64,000 bases of DNA from Prolixibacteraceae bacterium (GTDB lineage Bacteria; Bacteroidota; Bacteroidia; Bacteroidales; Prolixibacteraceae): the NCBI GenBank assembly GCA_009773765.1, contig WTWZ01000004.1, positions 1-64,000 of the forward strand. The letters run 5' to 3'. The notes under the pieces were generated by a model that searched no databases, was not told the DNA's origin, and worked only from the letters and a program-made list of their open reading frames with translations. The position numbers were made by a program, and so were the translations under genes. Shown piece after piece: positions 27,188-34,678 of this stretch (its first letter is position 1; each line of letters begins with the position of its first letter).

Positions 27188-29422
27188 TTATGTTCCCAGT
27201 TCCAACTGGTTTTTTACAAGGTTATAATATTCTCCCCTTTTTGCAACTAATTCGCTGTGTGTACCCAATTCAACTATTTCCCCTTTTTCCAATACAACAA
27301 TCTGGTCTGCATTTTTTACTGTACTCAGGCGGTGCGCAACAGTAATTACAGTTTTTCCTATATAAAAATCATTCAGATTTTCAACAATCACCTTTTCGTT
27401 ATTGGCGTCGAGCGAGTTGGTTGCTTCATCGAAAAACAAAAACCCGGGGTTTTTATATATGACACGGGCTATAAGTATGCGTTGTTTTTGCCCCTGGCTT
27501 ATTCCTGAACCCTCCTGCCCTATTTTGGTATTGTACCTTAACGGAAGGTTTTCAACAAAATCCACAATGTTTGCCATTGTTACCGCCTTAAAAAGTTTAT
27601 CGCGGTCGGGAACATCGTCGCCAACGGCAATATTGCTGGCAATGGTATCAGAAAAAACAAAACCGTCCTGCATAACTGCCCCGCAGTTTCCACGCCACAT
27701 TTCCATGTTAAACTGCTGAAGGTTGATCCCGCCGATTTCAATCTTTCCCTCTGCCGGAGGATAAAACCCAAGTAAAAGTTTTACCAGCGTGGTTTTGCCA
27801 CTTCCGCTGGCGCCGACAATGGCTGTTATTTTGTTTTCGGGGATGGTTAAATTAATATCGTTGAGTACGCGCGGCGACTTTGGCCCCTCGTAATGAAACG
27901 ACAGGTTTTTTATTGTGATGTCCCTGTTTTGTGGCAATTCATCGTTTTTCATCACCCCTTCCTGTTCTTCTTCCTCCCGGTTATGAATTTCGCCCAATCG
28001 TTCGAGGCTGATTTTTGCGTCCTGCCCCGCCTGTATAAAACCAATAAATTCGTTAATAGGGCTGTTCAGTTGGCCAATTATATATTGAACGGCCATCATC
28101 ATACCCAAAGTCATGTTTCCCTCAACCACAGCTTTGGCAGCAATAAACGAAATTATAATATTTTTTGCCTGGTTAATTAAAGTAGAACCGGCCTGTTGGT
28201 TTTGTGTGAGCATTAAACCTTTCACGCCCACCCTGAACAGCCGGGCCTGAATGCGTTCCCACTCCCACCGTTTTTGTTTTTCGCAGTTGTTCAATTTAAT
28301 TTCCTGCATCCCGGTTATCAACTGGTAAACATTGCTTTGATTTGCAGCCGCCACACTAAAGTGTTTATAATCGAGTTCTTTTCGTTTTTTCAGAAAAAGC
28401 AAAATCCAACCTACGTACAATGCGCTTCCCAAATAAAATATCAAAAGGATTGACCAGTCGTAATAAGCCATCACAAAACTGTATATGATAAAAATGAAAA
28501 TGCCGAACGACATGCTAATCAGGTTCCCGGTGAGAAACGACTGGATCCGCTGGTTATCGTCAATCCGTTGCCGAAGGTCGCCAATCATTTTGGTATCGAA
28601 AAAGCGGATTGGCAGTTTCATCAGTTTGATGAGAAAGTCGGAAATAAGCGAGATGCTGACTCGGGTGCTGGTGTGCAGCATTATCCAGCTACGGATGAAC
28701 CCAACGGCAGTCTGGCTTACAGTGAGCACCAACTGCGCTATCAAGACCAAAACAATAAAACTGAGGTTGTTTGTCGCAATACCCACATCGACAATGGCCT
28801 GGGTTAAAAACGGAAAAATAAGGCTGAGCAAACTGCCGGTGAGAAACCCAAGTACCAGTTGGGTCAACAATTTCCGGTATGGTTTAAGATAAGTAAGCAG
28901 GTACTTGAAACCAGCTTTGTTCACCTTTTCTCCCTCCTCTTTATAAAACTCGGCAGTGGGTTCAAGCAAAAGTGCAATGCCTGCCGGTACTCCTTCCTGT
29001 TGAGTTGAAGCCCAGCACTTTAAAAATTCTTCGGAATTATATTCAACGAGTCCATGAGCGGGATCGGAAATGAAATAAGAAGCCCCCTCCCGGCCTCCCC
29101 CGGAAGGGGAGGAGAAAAAAGACTTCGTCTTCTTTTTAATTTTATACAATACAACAAAATGATACTGGTTCCAGTGTAAAATCACAGGCATCGGAATTTC
29201 CAGGAGTTTGTCAATTGCTAACCTGACGCCTTGTGTGCGAAAACCGATTTTTTCGGCGGCATCGCTGATGGTTAGCAGTGAAACACCTTCGCGGGTTTTC
29301 CAGGTGAGGTTGCGCAGGGTTTCCAGATTATAATGCCGCCCGAAATGCTTTGCCACAATCCGCAAACAGGTTGGGCCGCAGTCCATGGCATCGGGTTGAA
29401 GATAATGTGGAAACTTTGGCAT
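27188..29422 (-). CDS. peptidase-containing ABC transporter (C39, bacteriocin/peptide export type)
   Basis: The 744-residue protein combines three modules. The N-terminal C39 peptidase has Gln9, Cys15 (QPDAMDCGPTCL), His88 (QYHFVVLYKI) and Asp120 (SDPAHG), a complete catalytic set. A six-helix membrane domain spans about 180-460. The ATPase domain has GASGSGKTT, the signature ISQGQKQR in place of LSGGQ, and FLFFDEATNSLD. Such proteins cut the leader at a double glycine and export the peptide. Odd point: residues about 98-115 (including SSPSGGGREG), between His88 and Asp120, come from a palindromic insertion at 29094-29112. No double-glycine substrate is obvious nearby. Confidence 0.92.
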   Translation of the reverse strand: MPKFPHYLQPDAMDCGPTCLRIVAKHFGRHYNLETLRNLTWKTREGVSLLTISDAAEKIGFRTQGVRLAIDKLLEIPMPVILHWNQYHFVVLYKIKKKTKSFFSSPSGGGREGASYFISDPAHGLVEYNSEEFLKCWASTQQEGVPAGIALLLEPTAEFYKEEGEKVNKAGFKYLLTYLKPYRKLLTQLVLGFLTGSLLSLIFPFLTQAIVDVGIATNNLSFIVLVLIAQLVLTVSQTAVGFIRSWIMLHTSTRVSISLISDFLIKLMKLPIRFFDTKMIGDLRQRIDDNQRIQSFLTGNLISMSFGIFIFIIYSFVMAYYDWSILLIFYLGSALYVGWILLFLKKRKELDYKHFSVAAANQSNVYQLITGMQEIKLNNCEKQKRWEWERIQARLFRVGVKGLMLTQNQQAGSTLINQAKNIIISFIAAKAVVEGNMTLGMMMAVQYIIGQLNSPINEFIGFIQAGQDAKISLERLGEIHNREEEEQEGVMKNDELPQNRDITIKNLSFHYEGPKSPRVLNDINLTIPENKITAIVGASGSGKTTLVKLLLGFYPPAEGKIEIGGINLQQFNMEMWRGNCGAVMQDGFVFSDTIASNIAVGDDVPDRDKLFKAVTMANIVDFVENLPLRYNTKIGQEGSGISQGQKQRILIARVIYKNPGFLFFDEATNSLDANNEKVIVENLNDFYIGKTVITVAHRLSTVKNADQIVVLEKGEIVELGTHSELVAKRGEYYNLVKNQLELGT
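29094..29112. repeat. palindromic element inserted in frame in the C39 domain
   Basis: CCTCCCC at 29094-29100 and GGGGAGG at 29106-29112 form a stem with a five-base loop. A second small stem, AAGAC at 29119-29123 with GTCTT at 29127-29131, follows directly. Together they encode the SSPSGGGREG-like loop and adjacent Lys/Phe residues between two catalytic residues of the peptidase. The palindrome is GC-rich against an AT-rich gene, and the reading frame stays open. Confidence 0.65.
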
Positions 29423-29617
29423 AACTCAGTTTTGATGGCGAAAGATAGCAAATTGATTGAATTCCGTTTGAAATTTGAGATGGTTGGTTTTTAACACACT
29501 ACTAACCTAAATTTTTCATTCTTCAAAAAAAGTGTTGATAACTAACATTAAACGAAACTCTTACAAAGAAAAAAGCACTTTCATACAAATTAGCCATTCA
29601 AATCCTTCAATTCGAAT

Positions 29618-29749
29618 TTAAGGTTTGGGTATTTTTGTTTTGCCCTTCATTACAACCTCCTTAGAACAAACATTTCCGCTTTCTCCAAGGGCTTCTTCGA
29701 TGGCTTTTCTCCCGATTGCTAAAAGTTCATATTTTGAATAATAACCCAT
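29618..29749 (-). CDS. 43-residue small ORF upstream of the C39 transporter
   Basis: ATG at 29747-29749 and TAA at 29618-29620 give MGYYSKYELLAIGRKAIEEA followed by LGESGNVCSKEVVMKGKTKI and PKP. The first half is amphipathic-helical. Residues 5-12 (SKYELLAI) fit the S-x-x-E-L-x-x-I spacing of double-glycine leaders, but GG is not in the expected place (Gly13-Arg14-Lys15 follow). An AAGG lies ten bases before the start. It lies 195 bases before the transporter and 94 after the peptidase-like gene, same strand. It may be an exported peptide, a small regulator or a chance ORF; I do not recognise a family. Confidence 0.4.
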   Translation of the reverse strand: MGYYSKYELLAIGRKAIEEALGESGNVCSKEVVMKGKTKIPKP

Positions 29750-29843
29750 TGGTTTCGCCTTAAATTACCGCTATATAAATAACAAATTATCGATTATTTA
29801 ATTTCAATTTCCGTGTTGTTCTGTTTACATTAGTATTAGTTAG

Positions 29844-30950
29844 TTAATTTTTATATTGCTTAATAAAATCATTAAATCTAACTTTTTCTATTCCAAGCTC
29901 ATTTTCGATTACAGCAAAAACATCATTATTTAATCCCGATGCCTGAAAAAGAGATTTTATCTTTCCCATTCCCCCAATTTGATTGGCATATTCAATAAAT
30001 ATTGCTCCAACAGTATAATATATATTGGTATCATCAACGAATTCATTAAGACCGTCAAGTTTGGTAAAATCAATTAATGGATTTTTTTCGAGCATGATTT
30101 TTAATTTATTTAAATGAAATTCAAAACCATAACCTGAAGCGCCTGCTAAATATGTAGCTATTCCCTCATGAAAAAGCATATTTGCCTTTGGAAAAGTGGT
30201 TAAAAACGGCACATGTATTAACTCATGATAATGGTCGATTTGTGCGGATAAAATAATATTAGGAAAAACAAAAAGCCCAGCCTTTTTTAAAACACTTGAT
30301 TTTGCTGTAAAATCAAATCCGATAAAATTATTTCCATGGTCCACATTTTCGCCGAGAATGTAAATAACCGGATTTTCCGATAACTTAAAATCTCTAATTA
30401 AACGCTCGTAAAATTTATTGGTTGTTTCTGCAACCCCAGTATCAAATTCATAATCACAAGGATAATAATATGAAATATACTCCGTATTGTAATTATTCAG
30501 TTTTGATTTATAAAAATCAAAATAATTGAACAGTTTATATCCCTTGCCTGTTTTTTTTGCACATACCTTAAAAATTGATAACACATTTTTACCTATACTA
30601 TCCTCAATTGAAAGTATATTATTTAGCACGAAGATACTGTCATTCATCTTTTTTATATCGTAAGTATAAATATCTCCCAATAAATACATTGGAAAAGTTG
30701 GATGAATTGAATATTTTAAAAAATCAATATTCCCTTTCCTATTTGTATCTGAACACCAATAAGTATGTGAAATTGAGTCTTTTGTTTGAATTAATTCAAC
30801 CATACAAGCTTTTGTATAGTTGTTCCATACCTTTTGAATCTCAGTTATTTCTTTATCTGTTGAACGTTGAAGATTGCTACTGTAAGTAATTTTTTGTGCA
30901 TTTGAAATTAATACACTTAATATGTAAAATAATATAAAATATGCTTTCAT
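29844..30950 (-). CDS. secreted HExxH metallopeptidase-like protein
   Basis: The 368-residue protein has a signal peptide (about 1-18, cleaved after SNAQ-type residues). Residues 242-246 read HELIH, an HExxH zinc site, and 16 residues later comes HEGIATYLAG with Glu262, the spacing of gluzincin peptidases (MA-like family). No transmembrane segment follows. It should act in the periplasm or outside. It lies upstream of the 43-codon ORF and the C39 transporter on the same strand, so a role in processing an exported peptide is possible but unproven. Base composition is AT-rich like its surroundings. Confidence 0.6.
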   Translation of the reverse strand: MKAYFILFYILSVLISNAQKITYSSNLQRSTDKEITEIQKVWNNYTKACMVELIQTKDSISHTYWCSDTNRKGNIDFLKYSIHPTFPMYLLGDIYTYDIKKMNDSIFVLNNILSIEDSIGKNVLSIFKVCAKKTGKGYKLFNYFDFYKSKLNNYNTEYISYYYPCDYEFDTGVAETTNKFYERLIRDFKLSENPVIYILGENVDHGNNFIGFDFTAKSSVLKKAGLFVFPNIILSAQIDHYHELIHVPFLTTFPKANMLFHEGIATYLAGASGYGFEFHLNKLKIMLEKNPLIDFTKLDGLNEFVDDTNIYYTVGAIFIEYANQIGGMGKIKSLFQASGLNNDVFAVIENELGIEKVRFNDFIKQYKN

Positions 30951-30974
30951 TTCATAAAATTATCCATCAATTTT

Positions 30975-31433
30975 TTATGGCCGTACTTTCCATATTTTGT
31001 CGGATGCATGCAGGTAATCAGCCAGCGCAGCCGAACCATACCAGGGGAATAATTCAACGTCCAGAAGTTTGGCCCTCACCGCCGGATCGGTTTGCACAAG
31101 CTTGCCAGCTTCCTCAACCGTTGGTACATCGAGAATAAATATGCCCCTGTAATTTTTTTCGTTTTTGCCCATTGGACCGGCAACAATCAGCTTTCCTTCC
31201 ACGGCAAGTCGGTTAATGTTTTCCATGTGTCCCCTGAAAGCCGAGCTTGTTTCTTCGCTGGTGGCGGTTGTGTTTTCGCCGGTTTTCAGAATCACGAGAA
31301 CATATTTTTTCATGCCGTAATCGTCGGCGCCCAGTTTTTTGGCCAGCGCCTCGTCGTAATTCGGATTGGTTTTTTGTGCACTAACTGTTACAAGGGAAAC
31401 AAGAAAAAAAAGAATAGCGAATGCTGTTTTCAT
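30975..31433 (-). CDS. exported YciI-like protein
   Basis: The 152-residue protein has a signal peptide (MKTAFAILFFLVSLVTVSAQ) and one YCII domain: KYVLVILKTGENTTA, then FRGHMENINRLAVEGKLIVA and GPMGKNEKNYRGIFILDVPT. The conserved His within FRGHMENI matches the putative active site of the family. YciI proteins are usually cytoplasmic; exported versions like this occur in Bacteroidota. Function is not known. Confidence 0.8.
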   Translation of the reverse strand: MKTAFAILFFLVSLVTVSAQKTNPNYDEALAKKLGADDYGMKKYVLVILKTGENTTATSEETSSAFRGHMENINRLAVEGKLIVAGPMGKNEKNYRGIFILDVPTVEEAGKLVQTDPAVRAKLLDVELFPWYGSAALADYLHASDKIWKVRP

Positions 31434-31601
31434 AAATAAAGTATTGATATGGTAAGCAAATAAATAACACAGAATAAGTATGTTATGTTCGGTTGGAAAC
31501 CCATTTATTATTTCTTCACGACAAGCACAACCACCTGGTCAATGGCTTCCGAATTCAATTCAGGAACCTGCAATTTGATATTTAAGTTGATGCAATTTAC
31601 T

Positions 31602-32570
31602 TTAATCTGATAAAACAACAATCACCACATTTCCGGTTTTCTGCCCGGTTTCAACATATTTGGTGGCTTCCACAATTTCGCCGAGCCTGTAACTCCTGTC
31701 GATAACAGGTTTGAAGTGGCCGTTAATAACCAGTTCCTTTAAAAATCCCACATCTTCACGGCTGATGGTTGGTAAAGGAAACAATACTTTTTTACCGCCA
31801 TAAAGAGGGGTGCTGAGTGCCAGAAAAACATTCGCGCCGTTTTTGCCAAGTTCGGTTGAAATGTAAATTCCGTTTTTACCCAGAATTGGTTTGCACTTTC
31901 CAAAAGAAGTTTTACCAACAGCATCAAACACAAAATCAAAGGGTTGTCCGGTTTTTGTGAAATCTTCTTTGGTGTAATCCACAACCGCATCAGCACCCAG
32001 CTTTTTTACAAGTTCAACATTTTTTGTGTTGCAAACTGCTGTAACCGTTGCCCCAAAGTATTTTGCCAGTTGCACGGCCGCCGAGCCAATAGCTCCGGAA
32101 GCTCCGTAAACCATAATATTTTGCCCTGCTTTTACTTTTGCAGCCCTTATATCGCACAAAGCGTAGTGGCCACCTTCGGAAATGCAGGCAGCTTCTTCGA
32201 AAGTTAAATTTGCCGGCATTGTTGTCATGGCGCCGGTTTCAGGCATGACCATATATTCAGCGTGTGCGCCAAATGTTATATCGTTATAACCAAATACTTT
32301 ATCGCCGGATTGAAATGCCGTAACGTTTTTACCAGTTGATTCAATAACCCCTGCAAATTCGTTCCCAAGAATCTGGTTTTTGGGTTTAAACAACCCGCTG
32401 AAGAACCTCGAAATAAAGTATTCAGCGCTCCTGAACCCACAGTCGGTACGGTTAACAGTGGCAGCATATATTTTTATAAGAACTTCGTTGTCATTGGGTG
32501 TTGGTTTTGGAACTTCAGCCATCCGTAGAACTTCCGGAGTACCATATTTGGTGTGAATAATTGCCTTCAT
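31602..32570 (-). CDS. NAD(P)H-dependent quinone-reductase-like medium-chain dehydrogenase
   Basis: The 322-residue MDR protein starts MKAIIHTKYGTPEVLRMAEV and has a Rossmann segment VYGASGAIGSAAVQLAKYFG (residues 164-183). The structural zinc cysteines of alcohol dehydrogenases are absent, so it belongs to the zinc-free quinone oxidoreductase/enoyl reductase group. The frame is open 28 codons further upstream, but that part overlaps the end of the neighbouring lipoprotein. ATG at 32568-32570, seven bases after that stop, is preferred. Confidence 0.85.
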   Translation of the reverse strand: MKAIIHTKYGTPEVLRMAEVPKPTPNDNEVLIKIYAATVNRTDCGFRSAEYFISRFFSGLFKPKNQILGNEFAGVIESTGKNVTAFQSGDKVFGYNDITFGAHAEYMVMPETGAMTTMPANLTFEEAACISEGGHYALCDIRAAKVKAGQNIMVYGASGAIGSAAVQLAKYFGATVTAVCNTKNVELVKKLGADAVVDYTKEDFTKTGQPFDFVFDAVGKTSFGKCKPILGKNGIYISTELGKNGANVFLALSTPLYGGKKVLFPLPTISREDVGFLKELVINGHFKPVIDRSYRLGEIVEATKYVETGQKTGNVVIVVLSD

Positions 32571-32577
32571 CGGTTTT

Positions 32578-33090
32578 TTAATTTGATTCCCATGAATTTC
32601 TGTTATACACACCCGGGCTGGCATGGTCTCCAAACTCAAAATCAAAAGAAACATATTTTATCCCCTTTAATTCTGTGAATGAATATACAGTTGAAACCAT
32701 AAAACTCTCAGCGCCTGCCGATCCCATTTGCTGCGTTAAAATTTCACTGTCAGTGATTGAAATAAACGCGGTGTCATTCGAAGTTTTAAGATATTTAATC
32801 TGAACCCGTGGCCAGGTTTTATTAATGATTTCTTCCATTAATTCTCCTGTTAAAACATCTTTTTCAACCGGTTTTAATTGAGTGAGTTCTTCGTTACCTG
32901 TCGCTGTATCGGTTATAAAACCCCAAATAGCTTCCGTTTCGTTATAAACAAAAGAACTTTCATAACCGGCAGCCATATCTGTGCTTTTTACGGCTTCATC
33001 CAAAACAGGTTTAGCCTGTTTTGTATCCGTACAGCCAAAGGTGATTAAAATAAACCCCAAGATTAAATTCGTTTTTTTCATTTTGGTCAT
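32578..33090 (-). CDS. small lipoprotein of unknown function
   Basis: The 170-residue protein has a lipoprotein signal with cysteine at about residue 20 (ILITFGCTDTKQ). The rest is acidic and soluble (EEIINKTWPRVQIKYLKTSN, then SFMVSTVYSFTELKGIKYVS). I do not recognise a family. Two in-frame ATGs (33088-33090 and 33079-33081) could start it. The first overlaps the stop of the 39-codon ORF by four bases, which favours it. It lies seven bases before the dehydrogenase, so the three probably share a transcript. Confidence 0.75.
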   Translation of the reverse strand: MTKMKKTNLILGFILITFGCTDTKQAKPVLDEAVKSTDMAAGYESSFVYNETEAIWGFITDTATGNEELTQLKPVEKDVLTGELMEEIINKTWPRVQIKYLKTSNDTAFISITDSEILTQQMGSAGAESFMVSTVYSFTELKGIKYVSFDFEFGDHASPGVYNRNSWESN

Positions 33091-33206
33091 TCTATGTGCC
33101 AGTAGTTCCGGATTACGTGCATACTTTCAGGGTCATCAATCATTTTCAGCATCCTTCCAATCTTTTTCCCGGTTGTAAGCCATTTAATATCCACCATCTT
33201 TTTCAT
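33087..33206 (-). CDS. 39-residue small ORF coupled to the lipoprotein
   Basis: ATG at 33204-33206 opens MKKMVDIKWLTTGKKIGRML, then KMIDDPESMHVIRNYWHIE. Its TGA (33087-33089) overlaps the lipoprotein ATG by four bases (ATGA), the arrangement of translationally coupled genes. The peptide is basic in the first half with two tryptophans and no hydrophobic run, so it is probably cytoplasmic. I do not recognise a family. Confidence 0.5.
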   Translation of the reverse strand: MKKMVDIKWLTTGKKIGRMLKMIDDPESMHVIRNYWHIE

Positions 33207-33260
33207 AAGAATTTATTTTTGAATAAGATACTTTAAAATTAATTAAAGTTCCGGAAGATA

Positions 33261-33288
33261 CTAAATCAAAAAGTTTTTCTTGATTTAG
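33261..33288. terminator. possible hairpin after the outer-membrane-like gene
   Basis: CTAAATCAA at 33261-33269 and TTGATTTAG at 33280-33288 form a perfect nine-base stem with a ten-base loop. It lies just after the stop of the gene at 33294 (minus strand). The stem is AT-rich and no clear U tract follows, so termination is uncertain. Confidence 0.45.
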
Positions 33289-33293
33289 CAAAA

Positions 33294-34013
33294 CTAATTC
33301 CTGCTTTTTATCCCAATTCCAGCAACAAACCATGTTTGGTTGGTGGATGGATTGGTGCAAAAAGTGATTTCAACAGGCAATTCGAGTTTTGGATTGATGG
33401 CAAATGAATCAGAAAAAGCGGCCCCAACGTTTATGAAAGCGAAGTTCCCGGCGTAATATCCGTTAAATGGAGTAAACCCTGCAAACAGCCGGAAATTCTG
33501 ATTAGCGATTTTGAAAATGTAACCTGGTTCAATGTAAGTTGAAAACCTTTCATTTGAGGTAATGGAATCTTTATCGCCGTATAAAAAAACTCCGGCAAGA
33601 AGTGTGAGCGGAAAATCATCCTTTCCCAAATCAGCGGTAAGTTCCAGAGAATGGCGCATTTCGTTGCCTTTGTATTTCCAGAATTGGTTTTGTGAATTGG
33701 GTACAGGATTGTAGTAATCGTAAAAAGAAATGTTCAGGAATGGCAAAACATTGTAATTCAGTATAATATCAATTTCGTTGTAACTATTGTTAAACGTGGT
33801 TGCGCCCCAAACAGAAAAACCGAAATTGCCTTTAGTGAGCATGATTTCGGGTTCAATCGCGGGCGCATCGCCAAGCTGGCCGCCCCGCCATAAATGCCTC
33901 GAAAACAAATCGGCACGGAAATCTACCTTCCAGTGTTTATTTTCCTGTGCGGAAACATTCAGCGTGAAAAATGACACAAAAAAAAAAATCGGTTTTAGAA
34001 ATAAATCCTTCAT
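33294..34013 (-). CDS. probable outer-membrane beta-barrel protein
   Basis: The 239-residue protein starts MKDLFLKPIFFFVSFFTLNV and has a signal peptide ending SAQ near residue 23. The rest alternates polar and aromatic residues in short strands (FGFSVWGATTFNNSYNEIDI, EFVNISF-like FLNISFYDYYNP, FRLFAGFTPFNGYYAGNF), as expected for a small beta-barrel. An ATG seven codons upstream (34034) exists, but it sits at the predicted transcription start of the TAACTTTG box at 34037-34044, so 34013 is preferred. No function can be assigned. Confidence 0.65.
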   Translation of the reverse strand: MKDLFLKPIFFFVSFFTLNVSAQENKHWKVDFRADLFSRHLWRGGQLGDAPAIEPEIMLTKGNFGFSVWGATTFNNSYNEIDIILNYNVLPFLNISFYDYYNPVPNSQNQFWKYKGNEMRHSLELTADLGKDDFPLTLLAGVFLYGDKDSITSNERFSTYIEPGYIFKIANQNFRLFAGFTPFNGYYAGNFAFINVGAAFSDSFAINPKLELPVEITFCTNPSTNQTWFVAGIGIKSRN

Positions 34014-34036
34014 AATTTTTTGAACATAAAGCATGT

Positions 34037-34044
34037 CAAAGTTA
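34037..34044 (-). promoter_or_regulatory. -7 promoter box for the beta-barrel gene
   Basis: TAACTTTG on the minus strand fits TAnnTTTG and lies 23 bases before the ATG at 34013. No TTG is seen at the usual upstream distance, so only the -7 half is supported. Confidence 0.4.
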
Positions 34045-34414
34045 TTTTTTATAAAGTTTGATTTTAAGCAGAATTGTCAGGATTATGGAAAAATTGTGAT
34101 GTTAAAAAGCATTTAAACCACATTCATTTATAATTGCAGAAATACGAAGATCCCCGATTGGCTTTCACCCTGCCTGAAACGTCTGGCCTGGGAAATTTAT
34201 ACGAAAGTTATGTGGTTAACCTTTAAAACGGAGGGCAACAAAACTTGATCTGGTTCGTTCGCTGGCTGCAAAGCCAGATTTACCGGCGCCCGACAATGCT
34301 TACACCAGTTTGCATAGTAATGCCCGCCCGCCTCTGGCGCAAATGCCCTAAACATTGATTGCTCAAGGTGTAAATCTTGTAATGGCAGTTTTTCAAAATC
34401 GAAGTTTAAAACTA
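34045..34414. other. gene-free stretch with possible coding remnants
   Basis: No complete gene is seen. About 34138-34225 on the plus strand reads KYEDPRLAFTLPETSGLGNL before a stop, and about 34230-34350 reads RRATKLDLVRSLAAKPDLPA in a different frame. The stretch is more GC-rich than the surrounding intergenic DNA. It also has a hairpin, CTGGCT at 34262-34267 with AGCCAG at 34272-34277 around a GCAA loop. It may be a decayed gene, but no family is recognised. Confidence 0.3.
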
Positions 34415-34446
34415 TTGCAACAGAGAAAAGTAAATCATTATATTTG
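34415..34446 (+). promoter_or_regulatory. promoter of tRNA-Gly
   Basis: TTG at 34415-34417 and TATATTTG at 34439-34446 with 21 bases between match the Bacteroidota pattern. The tRNA begins 33 bases after the -7 box. Confidence 0.65.
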
Positions 34447-34478
34447 TCGCTGCAATAAAGGGGTTATAAATAAAAAGT

Positions 34479-34550
34479 GCGGGAGTAGCTCAGTGGTAGA
34501 GCATCAGCTTCCCAAGCTGAGGGTCGCGGGTTCGACCCCCGTTTCCCGCT
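34479..34550 (+). tRNA. tRNA-Gly (anticodon CCC)
   Basis: The 72-base sequence folds as a normal cloverleaf: acceptor GCGGGAG with TTCCCGC, D arm GCTCAGTGGTAGAGC, anticodon stem TCAGC/GCTGA around TTCCCAA (anticodon CCC), T arm with TTCGACC, and discriminator T. CCA is not encoded. It reads GGG codons. Confidence 0.95.
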
Positions 34551-34584
34551 CAACAGAAAGAAGGCTCTAAAGCCTGAATAAAAA

Positions 34585-34612
34585 GGGTTCCAGAAAATGG
34601 AACCCTTTTTTT
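34585..34612. terminator. bidirectional terminator after tRNA-Gly
   Basis: GGGTTCC at 34585-34591 and GGAACCC at 34599-34605 enclose a seven-base loop. A seven-T tract follows on the plus strand and A residues precede it, so it can stop both the tRNA transcript and the converging transporter transcript. Confidence 0.88.
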
Positions 34613-34678
34613 AACTTTCTTCATCAAATTTGAAAATATTTTGTCGCCAATTAAGTTCAGCTTTTTATAGTCTGTCCA

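Noticed and set aside
31508-31616. Minus-strand open frame ending LNIKLQVPELNSEAIDQVVV before a stop, downstream of the dehydrogenase
   Set aside because: It may be the tail of a lost gene, but it has no start, overlaps the dehydrogenase end in another frame and matches no family I can name.
33787-34023. Plus-strand frame of 78 codons opposite the beta-barrel gene
   Set aside because: It is a shadow of the minus-strand gene, whose signal peptide and strand pattern are clear.
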